Positions 8,115 through 16,464 of a stretch of DNA of 64,000 nt are shown piece by piece; position 1 is the first letter of the stretch, and every line of letters begins with the position of its first letter. The position numbers and the translations under genes were made by a program. The notes below the pieces were generated by a model. It searched no databases, was not told the origin of the DNA, and saw nothing but the letters and a program-made list of their open reading frames with translations. Source of the stretch: Galactobacter sp052108535 (GTDB lineage: Bacteria; Actinomycetota; Actinomycetes; Actinomycetales; Micrococcaceae); contig JBQDZM010000007.1 in the NCBI GenBank assembly GCA_052108535.1, forward strand, positions 23,701 to 87,700, in the 5' to 3' direction.

Positions 8115-8833
8115 GCCATCACCCGTCCGTCCTGCATCGTCACAGTGCGGTCGCAACGAGCCGCGACCTGGGCATCGTGCGTCACGACGATCAGGGTGGC
8201 ACCGCGCCCCACAGTGGAGGCCAGCAAAACGTCCATGACCTCGGACGAGGTCCGGGAATCCAGTGCACCCGTGGGTTCGTCTGCGAAGACCACCCGCGCC
8301 CCACCCACCTGTGCTCGGGCGATCGCCACGCGTTGGGCTTGCCCGCCTGAGAGTTCGTTGAGCCGACGGTTCTCCATCCCGGCCAGGCCGAGCTGTGCCA
8401 GCCATCCGGCAGCCTGAGCCTCGGCTTGTCCGCGCGGGGAACCCGAGACCATGAGCGGCAGGGCCACGTTCTCCACCGCACTCAGCTCTGGGATGAGCAG
8501 CCCGTCTTGGAACACGAAGCCGAACTCCGTGCGCCGCAATCTGGACCGTTCGCCTTCGTTCAAGGAAGCGACGTCCACGTGCTGTCCCAGCGAACTCACG
8601 TAGTGCACCTGACCGGCGTCGGGACGCTCGATCCCGGCCAGGGTCAGCAGCAACGTGGACTTACCTGACCCGGAGGCTCCCATCACGGCGAGCGCCTCCC
8701 CCGGCGCCACGTCCAGGTCCACACCGGCCAGTGCTGGTGTGGTGCCGAAGGTCTTCGACAGGCCGCGGGCGGCGATCCGGGCCGTGGGTTGGTTCGGGAA
8801 CGGTGGCTGCTGCCACTGGGCTTGATTCGTCAT
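8111..8833 (-). CDS. ABC transporter ATP-binding protein (MacB/LolD type)
   Basis: This is a 240-aa ATPase. Walker A is GASGSGKSTLL, the signature LSGGQAQRVAIARAQ, Walker B VVFADEPTGALD, and the H-loop VVTHD. FADEPTGALDS is typical of the MacB/LolD/BceA family that pairs with FtsX-like permeases, and such a permease follows with an ATGA overlap. I chose ATG 8833 (MTNQAQ), which has a TTGGGA-like purine stretch upstream; an in-frame ATG at 8869 would add 12 residues. Confidence 0.87.
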   Translation of the reverse strand: MTNQAQWQQPPFPNQPTARIAARGLSKTFGTTPALAGVDLDVAPGEALAVMGASGSGKSTLLLTLAGIERPDAGQVHYVSSLGQHVDVASLNEGERSRLRRTEFGFVFQDGLLIPELSAVENVALPLMVSGSPRGQAEAQAAGWLAQLGLAGMENRRLNELSGGQAQRVAIARAQVGGARVVFADEPTGALDSRTSSEVMDVLLASTVGRGATLIVVTHDAQVAARCDRTVTMQDGRVMA

Positions 8834-8961
8834 GGTCCCAAGCCTGCTTGAGGTGCCCGGCGCACACATCGGCGCGTGGTCTGGGTTCTGGGGCCGCCGC
8901 CTCCGACCACGGTAGGACCTTAGTGCGCCGCGCCGCCGGCTCGATCCTTGGGCTGTGCGCC

Positions 8962-10167
8962 TCAGGTCTGCTGGCCGCGGGTGTGGAACACGGGGAGGGA
9001 GAGCGGGTACTTCTCCCGCAGCTCCTGGATCAGCTTCTCCCTGAGGTGTCCGCGAAGGGCCCCCAGGTCATCGATGTTGCGGGCAGAGACCGTGATGCCG
9101 ATGCGCAGCAGTCCACCCTCCGCGTCGGTGACGGTCGTGGCGGCAACCCGGCCATCCCATTCCTCTGATGCCTCGGTGAGTTGTTCAACGCGATGCCGGA
9201 TCCACTCCACGGGAGCATCCCACGTCAGATCCATGGTGATGGAGCCGTTGATCTCACGGCTCTCACGTGACCAGTTCTCGAAGGGTTTGGTGGTGAAGTA
9301 GGTACTCGGGAGGATCAAGGTGCGGCCGTCTGCCATCGCGATAACCACGTAGGTCAGCGTGATCTCGTGAATGCGACCCTGCTGCCCCTCCACGTACACC
9401 ACGTCGTCCACCCGGATGGCGTTGGTGAAAGCTACCTGCAGGCCCGCGAACACGTTGGCGAGCACGCCCTGGACCGCGAGGCCGACCACCACGGAGACCA
9501 GACCGGCGGAGGCCAGGATCGTGGTTCCGAGTCGTTGGACGGCGGGGATCATCAGCAACACGCCGCCGATGCCGAGGACCATTACCATGGCCGTGGCCAC
9601 GCGCTTGAGCAGGGTCACCTGGGTGCGCATCTTGGCCAGTTTGGAGGAGACGTCCTGAGGGTCGTCCACGTGCTGGGCCAGAACGGAACGCTCGAACACT
9701 GAGATCAGGGTGACCACCGCCCAGGTGACGCACACGATCATGATGACCTTGAGCGCGGCCTGGAGCACCGTGTTCCATTCGCCCTCGGAGATCAGCCCGT
9801 CCGTCCCGATCACCAGGCCGAGGGAGAGCATCAGGCAGAAGACGGGCAGCAGCATGCGTCTGGCCTGCGTCTGCACTTCTGGGACCTTACGCAACAGGCG
9901 CAGCACGATGTATCCGCCGATCACCGTGATCAGGGCCGCTGTCCCCACCGGGATCAGGATGGACAGGACGGGGCGAAGGTAGTCAGGAGCCTCCGAGACC
10001 ACGTCATGCAGTTCCGGCGTGAGCGGGATGACCGGATCTGTGCTCGGAGCGTCCATGGGTGTGCCCGACGGCGCGTCCGTGGGCGCGCCCGAGCCACTGG
10101 GGTCATCCGTAGCGGCATCCGTGGTCGGTGTCGGCGTTGTGGTCAGAGGAAGGAACGCGGACTGCAT
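8962..10167 (-). CDS. MscS-family mechanosensitive channel
   Basis: This 401-aa membrane protein starts with a Thr/Pro/Ser/Asp-rich stretch of about 45 residues. Three transmembrane helices follow, and then a pore-lining Gly/Ala helix (GTTILASAGLVSVVVGLAVQ, continuing GVLANVFAG) that is the hallmark of MscS TM3. The beta domain follows (RVDDVVYVEGQQGRIHEI). The probable role is release of solutes on hypo-osmotic shock. ATG 10167 was chosen over the upstream ATG at 10206 because the extra residues look non-coding. It stands alone between divergent or unrelated genes. Confidence 0.88.
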   Translation of the reverse strand: MQSAFLPLTTTPTPTTDAATDDPSGSGAPTDAPSGTPMDAPSTDPVIPLTPELHDVVSEAPDYLRPVLSILIPVGTAALITVIGGYIVLRLLRKVPEVQTQARRMLLPVFCLMLSLGLVIGTDGLISEGEWNTVLQAALKVIMIVCVTWAVVTLISVFERSVLAQHVDDPQDVSSKLAKMRTQVTLLKRVATAMVMVLGIGGVLLMIPAVQRLGTTILASAGLVSVVVGLAVQGVLANVFAGLQVAFTNAIRVDDVVYVEGQQGRIHEITLTYVVIAMADGRTLILPSTYFTTKPFENWSRESREINGSITMDLTWDAPVEWIRHRVEQLTEASEEWDGRVAATTVTDAEGGLLRIGITVSARNIDDLGALRGHLREKLIQELREKYPLSLPVFHTRGQQT

Positions 10168-10238
10168 AGGACCAAGGGTTGCACATCTACCCCGGGTGCG
10201 AGCCAACCGGGCGCTGTGTGCTGGATGGAGGCAAGCAC

Positions 10239-10244
10239 TAGAGT
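10239..10244 (+). promoter_or_regulatory. -10 box TAGAGT of the efflux/TetR operon (leaderless)
   Basis: TAGAGT lies 6 nt before GTG 10251, the same hexamer and spacing as before the gene at 6803 on the other strand. No Shine-Dalgarno is present, so a leaderless transcript is likely. Confidence 0.5.
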
Positions 10245-10250
10245 TGCCCG

Positions 10251-11855
10251 GTGAGTTCCTCTTCCCCGATGTCAGCCTCGGCCTGGTTTCCGCCGGCTCA
10301 GGCGTGGCGAGCCATGGTCGGGCTGCTGCTCGGTTTCTTCATGATCCTGCTGGACACCACCATCGTGGTGACGGCATTGCCCAGGATGATGACCGAGTTG
10401 AACGCAGACCTCAACGCAGGGGTGTGGATCACCAGCGCCTACCTGCTCACCTACGCCGTGCCGCTATTGGTGTCCGGCAGGCTTGGCGACCGCTTTGGAG
10501 CCAAGAACATCTTTCTCCTAGGCCTGGTGATCTTCACGGGTGCCTCGTTGTGGTGCGGGCTCTCCTCCTCGGTGGCCTGGCTGATTGCCGCACGTGCCGT
10601 TCAGGGTCTGGGTGCCGCCCTGCTGAGTCCCCAGTCGATGACGCTCATCACCCGGATGTTCGCGCCGGAGAAGCGTGGCGCTCCGATGGCGGTCTGGGGT
10701 GCCACCGCGGGCGTGGCGACGCTGGCCGGTCCGTTGCTGGGTGGGGTGCTCGTGGACGCCCTTGGGTGGGAGTGGATCTTCTTCGTCAACCTGCCCGTCG
10801 GCGTGCTCTGCTTCATCATGGTGGCCGTCTGGGTGCCCAAGCTGCCCGTTCACTCCCACAGCTTCGACCTGCTCGGCGTCCTGCTCTCTTCCGTTGGTCT
10901 GTTCCTGCTGGTGTTTGGTATTCAGCAGGGCGAGAGCCACGACTGGAACCGGATCTGGGGTCCGTTCATGGCGTGGGAGTTCATCGTGGCCGGATGCGTG
11001 ATCCTGGGTGTCTTCATTTGGTGGCAGTCCCGGAACTCCAAGGAACCTTTGCTGCCTTTGCATCTCTTCCGGTCCAGGAACGTGGTCCTGGCCAACGTCA
11101 CGGCTACGTGTATGGGGGTGGCCGTGACGACCTTTGGACTGCCCGTAATGCTGTACCTGCAGACGGTGGACGGCTTCTCCCCGACGCAGGCCGCCTTGGT
11201 GATGGCGCCCATGTCGATTGTCTCGATCTTGGTGGCGCCCTTGGCCGGTTCCATGGTCTCGCGGGTAGACAGCAAGTGGATGGCTGCACCGGGCTTCGCG
11301 ATCTTCGCTGCCGGGATGTTCGCCTCCGCCTGGTACCTGGTCCAGCAATCCGACATCATCTGGCTGTTGCTCGCCTCCGCCGTCATGGGCATCGGTTCCG
11401 CCGCCGTATGGCCCTCGATCTCCCTGACCAACAGCCGTGACCTCACTCAGGCGGATGCGGGGGCCGGCTCCGGGATCTTCAACACCACAAGGCAGGTTGG
11501 CTCGGTGATCGGAGCCGCCGTCATCGCTTGGGCCATGCAGGCCCAGATCACGGCCGAGGTCCGGGATGCGACTGCTAGCTTGCCTGCAGAGGCCAGGCGA
11601 CAGGCCCAGGCTCTGTCGGCTCAGGGCAACAGTGGTGGAGCGTCGGTACCCGAGTTCCTACACCAGGCCTTCGCGTCTGCGTACGGGGTCTCGATCCTGG
11701 TCCCGGCGTGCGCCGCCGTGCTCGGAGCCATCGCAGCCTTCTGCTTCGCCCCACGCGCTTCCGCCCGGGCGGAGGCCTCCCAAGCAGAGACCTCCAGCAA
11801 CCACCTCAACAACGCCAACCACGCCGCACAGGAGAGCACCCATGGCACGCACTGA
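10251..11855 (+). CDS. MFS multidrug efflux transporter, DHA2 (EmrB/QacA) family
   Basis: This 534-aa protein has about 14 membrane helices. It shows the DHA2 motif LDTTIVVTALPRM in helix 1, motif A GRLGDRFGAKN, and motif C-like GPLLGGVLVD. The Ser/Ala-rich C-terminal tail (about 50 residues) is cytosolic. Proteins of this group are proton/drug antiporters. It overlaps the following TetR gene by 14 nt, so the pump and its likely repressor are co-transcribed. The GTG start is supported by the leaderless promoter. Confidence 0.9.
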   Translation: MSSSSPMSASAWFPPAQAWRAMVGLLLGFFMILLDTTIVVTALPRMMTELNADLNAGVWITSAYLLTYAVPLLVSGRLGDRFGAKNIFLLGLVIFTGASLWCGLSSSVAWLIAARAVQGLGAALLSPQSMTLITRMFAPEKRGAPMAVWGATAGVATLAGPLLGGVLVDALGWEWIFFVNLPVGVLCFIMVAVWVPKLPVHSHSFDLLGVLLSSVGLFLLVFGIQQGESHDWNRIWGPFMAWEFIVAGCVILGVFIWWQSRNSKEPLLPLHLFRSRNVVLANVTATCMGVAVTTFGLPVMLYLQTVDGFSPTQAALVMAPMSIVSILVAPLAGSMVSRVDSKWMAAPGFAIFAAGMFASAWYLVQQSDIIWLLLASAVMGIGSAAVWPSISLTNSRDLTQADAGAGSGIFNTTRQVGSVIGAAVIAWAMQAQITAEVRDATASLPAEARRQAQALSAQGNSGGASVPEFLHQAFASAYGVSILVPACAAVLGAIAAFCFAPRASARAEASQAETSSNHLNNANHAAQESTHGTH

Positions 11856-12525
11856 TCTGGTTCCCGTTGCGGCGCTGCGGCTGTTGCTACAGCGTGGGTT
11901 CGACACCACCAGCGTGGACGACCTCGCTGCTGCGGCGGGCCTAAGCCGTTCCACCTTCTTCCGCCGTTTCCATTCCAAGGAAGGCATGGTCTTCGCCGAT
12001 CAGGAGGAGCGGCTCGCGGCCGCCTCGCTGTCCTTGAAGGTCCATGCCGATGAGGGCCCCCACGCGTTGATCGCGGCCGCGCTGAGCGTGTTTGACCACC
12101 ACACCGCTCACCCGGACTTGGCGGAGGTTCGTTGGGACCTGCTGCACGAGGTCCCGGCGCTGCGTGATCGTGAGCTGGTCACCACGCACCGCTTTGAGCG
12201 CCTCTTCCGCGATCATCTCCTCACCGATTCCCCCTTGCCGGAGGGTCTGGCCCCACATGCGCCCGGGCCGGTTCCGGATGCCACCCGCACCTGGGCTGTG
12301 GGGCTGGCGGCGTCCACGGTAGCGGTCCACAATGATCATCTGAGAGCGTGGACCAAGGAGCCCGACGACTCCGTCCGTTCCGCGTTGAAGTCGGCCCTGG
12401 CTGACGTCATCACGCGTTCGTTGCCCGCCCCGGCGGCGGCGCAGCCGATGGTCGTCGTGGTGGCGGGGTCCAGCGACCCCGCCGAGGTCGGGGCGCAGGT
12501 GGAGCGGGCGCTACGCGCCGGCTGA
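11842..12525 (+). CDS. TetR-family transcriptional regulator, probably of the adjacent efflux gene
   Basis: This is a 227-aa regulator. Residues 1-50 form a TetR helix-turn-helix: FDTTSVDDLAAAAGLSRSTF, then FRRFHSKEG. The C-terminal ligand domain ends with a stretch PMVVVVAGSSDPAEVGAQVE not usual in TetR proteins. The ATG at 11842 has GGAGAG 5 nt upstream and lies inside the end of the efflux gene, so translation is coupled. A repressor of the efflux pump is the natural inference. The frame stays open upstream to 11566, but there it overlaps the pump gene. Confidence 0.85.
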   Translation: MARTDLVPVAALRLLLQRGFDTTSVDDLAAAAGLSRSTFFRRFHSKEGMVFADQEERLAAASLSLKVHADEGPHALIAAALSVFDHHTAHPDLAEVRWDLLHEVPALRDRELVTTHRFERLFRDHLLTDSPLPEGLAPHAPGPVPDATRTWAVGLAASTVAVHNDHLRAWTKEPDDSVRSALKSALADVITRSLPAPAAAQPMVVVVAGSSDPAEVGAQVERALRAG

Positions 12526-12636
12526 GCCGGCGCTGGGAGGCGAGACCCTCCGTCGGGCATTGGGACTGGGTTTCGCTTTTTGGTACCGAGTTCCATTAGG
12601 CTGCTTGCAGTAATCGCGACGCACAAAGGAGACGCC

Positions 12637-13908
12637 ATGTCCCAGGACCAGCAGAGCCAGTACAACGAGACCTTCCCGGACGGGGTCACCGAACCCGAGT
12701 ACGAGCTCTACGGGCGCGGCGAGCACGCCGTGGACGTGGACCCCGCCCGCGTTTTCGCCGACATCCCGGACGAGGACGCCGAATACCGCGAGCGCGCCCG
12801 CGAATTCTCGCTCACCGAGGTGGCGCCCATCATCGACGACTACTGGGACCGCGCCGACTACCCGCTGCACCTGGTCCGCCGCCTCGGCGAACTCGACCTC
12901 CTGCGCGACGGCGTGAATCTGGACGGTTTCCCTCATCAGTCCCGCCTGGCCGCCGGCCTGGTGAACATGGAGCTGGCCCGTGTGGACGCCTCCGTCACCA
13001 CCATCGTGGGCGTCCAGGGCGGACTCGCGCTGCGTTCCGTGGCCCACAAGGGCTCGCCGGAGCAGGTGGAGCGCTGGGCCCGCCGCATGGCGACCGGCGA
13101 GCTTCCCGGCGCCTTTGCCCTCACCGAACCCACGCACGGCTCCGACTCCGTGGGGCTCGAGACCCGTGCCACGCGGGTGGACGGCGGCTGGGTGCTCAAC
13201 GGTGAGAAGAAGTGGATCGGGAACGGCTCGCTCGGCCCGCAGTTGGGCCTCGAGGCGGCCTCGGTGGTCTGGGCCAGGGACGACGACGGCGATGTCCGCG
13301 GCTTCGTCGTGGACCAGTCCTCGCCCGGCTATTCAGCTGAGACCATCAAGGGGAAGCTGGCGCTGCGCGCCATCTGGCAGGCGCACATCACGCTGCGCAA
13401 TGTGTTTGTGCCCGACGACGCGTTGTTGGCCGATGCCCGTTCCTTCAAGGACACCTCGCAGGTGCTCTTCGCGACCCGCCTCGGCGTGGCCTGGAGTGCC
13501 GTGGGCGCAGCGATGGGCGCCTACGAGACGGCCGTGGCCTATGCCCGCCAGCGCGAACAGTTCGGACGCCCCCTGGCCTCGTCGCAGATCGTCAACGAGC
13601 GGCTGGCCCGGATGCAGTCCGAGATGGTGCAGATCCAGTTGTTGGCGCGTCACTGCGAACGACTGGAGGCCGCCGGTGAGCTCAGTGGGGCGCAGGCGTC
13701 CCTGGCCAAGTACAGTTCCACCCGCGCCGCCCGCTCCGTCGCGGCCAACGCCCGAGACCTGCTGGGCGGCAACGGCATCCTGATCACCAATCGGGCAGCA
13801 CGGCACTTCGCCGACGTCGAGGCCCTGCACACCTACGAGGGCACGGAGACCGTGCAGGCGCTGCTGATCGGCCGCTCCGTGACCGGGAAGTCCACGTTCA
13901 CGGGCTGA
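12637..13908 (+). CDS. Acyl-CoA dehydrogenase, glutaryl-CoA dehydrogenase-like
   Basis: This is a 423-aa flavoprotein. FAD/substrate motifs FALTEPTHGSDSVGLETRA and GEKKWIGNG, and the C-terminal YEGTETVQALLIGRSVTG, resemble glutaryl-CoA dehydrogenases, where the Glu of YEGT is the catalytic base. The N-terminal 50 residues, acidic and Gln-rich, are longer than usual. The start at 12637 has a good AAAGGAGA site. It oxidises an acyl-CoA to the enoyl-CoA with electrons passed to ETF; the glutaryl specificity is inferred. The gene appears to be monocistronic and ends at a convergent terminator. Confidence 0.85.
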   Translation: MSQDQQSQYNETFPDGVTEPEYELYGRGEHAVDVDPARVFADIPDEDAEYRERAREFSLTEVAPIIDDYWDRADYPLHLVRRLGELDLLRDGVNLDGFPHQSRLAAGLVNMELARVDASVTTIVGVQGGLALRSVAHKGSPEQVERWARRMATGELPGAFALTEPTHGSDSVGLETRATRVDGGWVLNGEKKWIGNGSLGPQLGLEAASVVWARDDDGDVRGFVVDQSSPGYSAETIKGKLALRAIWQAHITLRNVFVPDDALLADARSFKDTSQVLFATRLGVAWSAVGAAMGAYETAVAYARQREQFGRPLASSQIVNERLARMQSEMVQIQLLARHCERLEAAGELSGAQASLAKYSSTRAARSVAANARDLLGGNGILITNRAARHFADVEALHTYEGTETVQALLIGRSVTGKSTFTG

Positions 13909-13923
13909 GTCTCTGGCGCTGAC

Positions 13924-13992
13924 GGATCTGCCCCGGATTTCGGATTTGCCCCACCGAACCGGTGTCGCAAATCCGAGAAAGGGGGCGGATCC
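13924..13992. terminator. Nested bidirectional terminator hairpin
   Basis: The outer arms 13924-13934 and 13982-13992 (GGATCTGCCCC with GGGGCGGATCC) pair with one mismatch. Inner arms CGGATTTGC and GCAAATCCG pair next, and CACCG/CGGTG closes the tip. It lies between the convergent acyl-CoA dehydrogenase and alpha/beta hydrolase genes and can serve both. Confidence 0.7.
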
Positions 13993-14016
13993 AGTATTGA
14001 GGGCAGATTCGGCTTC

Positions 14017-14829
14017 TTACCGCGGCGACGTTGAGGCTGCCAGGCCCAGCACAAACGGCACCAGGTCCTTGAGGATGCGCTGGCTGGAGGCCAACGTCGC
14101 GGCATGGGTCGCGTCCGGTAGCCCCACGAACCGCCCATGTGGGAGCAAGCGGACGGCATCCAACGAATCCTTGTACCGCTGCTGGTCCCGAGTCCCCGCG
14201 ACCAGCAAGGCAGGCTGCGGGACTTTGCGCACAGCGAGGTCCGGCATTCCTGTGTCGTAGGTGTATGTGGCCCGGAACCAGGCGGCCAGCGCCAACGGGT
14301 CATTGCGGCGGAAGGCCGCCGCGGTGTTGGTGTCCAGCCCTGGACCGAAGCCCTTCACGAACGCATCGATGTCACCGCGCTCCAGGTCATCCAGATAACC
14401 GGGGTAGAAGATGTGCTCAATCTCCTGAGCCTGTTGCGCCCGGTGCGACCCCCCTAATGCCGCAAAGGCGATAACCCGCTCCGGATGGTGTTCCACCAGC
14501 TGCCATGCGACGCGGGCGCCCATGGAGTAGCCCACCACGATGGCGGATTCGATCCCCTCGGCGTCCAGCACGGCCAGGACGTCGGAGACCATCAGCTCTG
14601 GCGTGTAGGCCTCGACATCGTGGGGTTTGTCGCTACGCCCGTGCCCGCGGGCGTCCGGGCGCACGTGCGTGTAGCCGGGGAAGGCCTTGAGGTAGCCGAG
14701 TCCCCGCCACGGCACGCGGGAGAGGGCGGAGCCGTGCAGCCACACGATGGCGGGGCCCCCGCCCTCGATCTCGTAGGAGAGGCGGGTGCCGTCGGCAGGG
14801 TTAACTACTTCTGCTTTGCGGGTGCTCAC
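14017..14829 (-). CDS. Alpha/beta-fold hydrolase
   Basis: This is a 270-aa hydrolase. The oxyanion motif is LHGSA, the nucleophile elbow GYSMG has Ser 102, and a late His lies in DATHAATL. DARGHGRSDKP is typical of the epoxide hydrolase/C-C hydrolase group. GTG 14829 is preferred because GACAAT lies 6 nt upstream, as at other leaderless starts here; an in-frame ATG exists at 14862. The substrate is unknown. It is separated from the next gene upstream by a 66-bp inverted repeat. Confidence 0.8.
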   Translation of the reverse strand: MSTRKAEVVNPADGTRLSYEIEGGGPAIVWLHGSALSRVPWRGLGYLKAFPGYTHVRPDARGHGRSDKPHDVEAYTPELMVSDVLAVLDAEGIESAIVVGYSMGARVAWQLVEHHPERVIAFAALGGSHRAQQAQEIEHIFYPGYLDDLERGDIDAFVKGFGPGLDTNTAAAFRRNDPLALAAWFRATYTYDTGMPDLAVRKVPQPALLVAGTRDQQRYKDSLDAVRLLPHGRFVGLPDATHAATLASSQRILKDLVPFVLGLAASTSPR

Positions 14830-14865
14830 GGGTCCATTGTCTCGTGTCCACCTCGGTGACAAATA

Positions 14866-14931
14866 ACGGTGGATCCTCCACTTTACGGTGCTCAGTGCGA
14901 GCTAAGCACCGTAAAGTGAAGCATCCACCGT
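14866..14931. repeat. 66-bp inverted repeat between two minus-strand genes
   Basis: Arms 14866-14892 and 14905-14931 are 27 bp each with two mismatches, around a 12-nt loop. No T-run follows on either side. It may be a terminator for the gene at 14941-15633 or a palindromic intergenic element. Confidence 0.7.
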
Positions 14932-14940
14932 AAGACGGAG

Positions 14941-15633
14941 TCAGATCTGCGCGCCGGGAATCCTGCCACCGGCCACACCGGCGATCCAGTCGTCCAGGCC
15001 CACCGTTCCGTTGGTGAAGTCCAGGGTCTGCCCCACGCTCTGAGGGTTGGCCAGGGCGGCCGCCACGACCTCCGCCACCAGTTCCCGTGACGTCTCCCGG
15101 CCAAGGGTGCCGGCCTCCCCGGGCTTCCCGGCCGGAGTCACACCGTGCGGGGACGCCTCCAGGGTGAGGCTGCCCGGGCCCACGATGGTCCAGTCCAGGC
15201 TGGCGGTGCGCAGGTGAACGTCCGCCGCCAGTTTGGCTTCCTGATACGTGAAGAACGAGTCGGACTCCTCCACTCGGTTGACGCGCCCGGCACCCAGGTA
15301 GCTCACCATGACGTAGCGCTTCACTCCCGCGGCGACCGCTGCATCCATCGAACGGATCGCGGCATCCCTGTCCACGGCGTTGGTGCGGGCGGGGTTTCCG
15401 CCTCCCGCGCCCGCTGACCAGACGACGGCATCCTGCCCGTCGAACGCCTGGACCAGATCCTCCGTTGAGGCGTCCTCGACCGACAGCACCAACGGCTGCC
15501 CACCTGCCGCAATCACGTCCGCCGACTGTTCTGGATTACGGATCACCGAGGTGACCTGGTGGCCAGCCTCCGCCAGCAGCGGGGTCAGGAGTAGCGCGAC
15601 CTTGCCGTGGCCGCCAATCAAGATGATGTTCAT
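14941..15633 (-). CDS. NAD(P)H-binding protein (atypical SDR, NmrA/YwnB-like)
   Basis: This is a 230-aa Rossmann protein beginning MNIILIGGHGKVALLL, whose GGHGKV is the atypical-SDR dinucleotide motif. Further family features are VVWSAGAGGG, KRYVMVSYLGA and TYQEAKLAAD (Lys). Such proteins often lack the full SDR Tyr-Lys catalytic set; the Tyr of TYQEAK is present here. The role may be reductase or NAD(P)H sensing. A GGGATGGGG stretch before ATG 15633 is a plausible ribosome-binding site. Confidence 0.8.
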   Translation of the reverse strand: MNIILIGGHGKVALLLTPLLAEAGHQVTSVIRNPEQSADVIAAGGQPLVLSVEDASTEDLVQAFDGQDAVVWSAGAGGGNPARTNAVDRDAAIRSMDAAVAAGVKRYVMVSYLGAGRVNRVEESDSFFTYQEAKLAADVHLRTASLDWTIVGPGSLTLEASPHGVTPAGKPGEAGTLGRETSRELVAEVVAAALANPQSVGQTLDFTNGTVGLDDWIAGVAGGRIPGAQI

Positions 15634-15734
15634 GGCCCCATCCCACGCTCAACGTCCACGCACCGCAAGGAAATCAGCGCAACGCGAAAGCTGACCTAGC
15701 GATCCAAGCGGGCTGCGGCCTCACCCGGCCACCT

Positions 15735-16208
15735 TCACTCGGCCGCTGGCGCCACCGTTTCCGAGTCGGCAACAGGTTCGGCGACAGGTTCCGCGGCCTT
15801 CACGGTCTCCGGGGCACCGGTGGTCACCGAGATCTTGCGGGGCTTGGCGGACTCGCGCACCGGGATGGTCACGGTCAGAACGCCTCGGTCGTACCGAGCA
15901 CTGATGTTCTCAACGTCCACACCCTGCCCAAGGTTGAGCTGGCGGACGAAGGAGCCGTCGCGGCGTTCACGGGTGATCCACTGGACGTCACCGGCCTCGG
16001 CGATGCGGCGCTCCGCGCGGACGGTCAGCAGCTGGCCGTCGAGGTCCAGATCGACGGAATCCGGGTCGATCCCGGGGAGGTCGGCCTCCAACAGATAGCG
16101 GTCGCCGTCGCGGTAGAGGTCCATCGGCATCTTCTCGGGGCTATTCCCCGGGCGCACCGCCTGCACCACTCGGTCGATCTCACGGAACGGATCAAAAATG
16201 CTGGCCAT
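15735..16208 (-). CDS. Small heat-shock protein Hsp20 (alpha-crystallin domain)
   Basis: This is a 157-aa ATP-independent chaperone. The alpha-crystallin domain spans about residues 28-125, with YLLEADLPGIDPDSVDLDLD and the conserved GVLTVTIP near its end (ARYDRGVLTVTIPVRE). An Ala/Val/Glu-rich C-terminal tail follows. It binds unfolding proteins during heat stress. The start at 16208 has AGGAG 9 nt upstream. A HAIR-like element 84 nt upstream points to control by the repressor HspR. Confidence 0.92.
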   Translation of the reverse strand: MASIFDPFREIDRVVQAVRPGNSPEKMPMDLYRDGDRYLLEADLPGIDPDSVDLDLDGQLLTVRAERRIAEAGDVQWITRERRDGSFVRQLNLGQGVDVENISARYDRGVLTVTIPVRESAKPRKISVTTGAPETVKAAEPVAEPVADSETVAPAAE

Positions 16209-16262
16209 CTGACATCACTCCTGGTTCTCATTGCCCGGGTCATGTCCCCGGGCGGGGCTTCA

Positions 16263-16281
16263 CGGTCGATCACGTCGACCG
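16263..16281. promoter_or_regulatory. Inverted repeat in the hsp20 leader
   Basis: CGGTCGA-N5-TCGACCG lies between the HAIR-like site and the hsp20 start. It could be an operator or a small hairpin in the mRNA leader; its role is unknown. Confidence 0.35.
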
Positions 16282-16291
16282 TTTCACCAAT

Positions 16292-16312
16292 CTTGAGCGT
16301 CTTTGGCTCAGG
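16292..16312. promoter_or_regulatory. HAIR-like element (HspR operator) upstream of hsp20
   Basis: CTTGAGC-N7-GCTCAGG closely matches the actinobacterial HAIR consensus CTTGAGT-N7-ACTCAAG (12 of 14 arm positions if the symmetric C/G change is counted as one allowed pair, 11 of 14 strictly). It is 84 nt upstream of hsp20 and on the same side as its promoter. HspR normally represses dnaK and clpB, and often hsp20. Confidence 0.7.
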
Positions 16313-16464
16313 TTTTATTCCTGGCCGCCCTCCGAAACCACCTACCCCACTATTCGACACCCCCCGGTGGCCGTGTGTCACTATGGTCATCCACCCGGAT
16401 TTCCAACGATCGGCGCCCACAAGGCGCAGACTCGCGGGAAGCGCACCTGGAAGGTACTCATCTG

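Noticed and set aside
6813..8405. A longer version of the FtsX-like permease starting at 8405
   Set aside because: The extra 97 codons overlap the ATPase gene out of frame; the ATGA overlap at 8111-8114 gives a typical permease start.
10019..11440. A 473-codon plus-strand frame overlapping the MscS start and the efflux gene
   Set aside because: The translation lacks hydrophobic periodicity and family motifs; the efflux pump in another frame is unambiguous.
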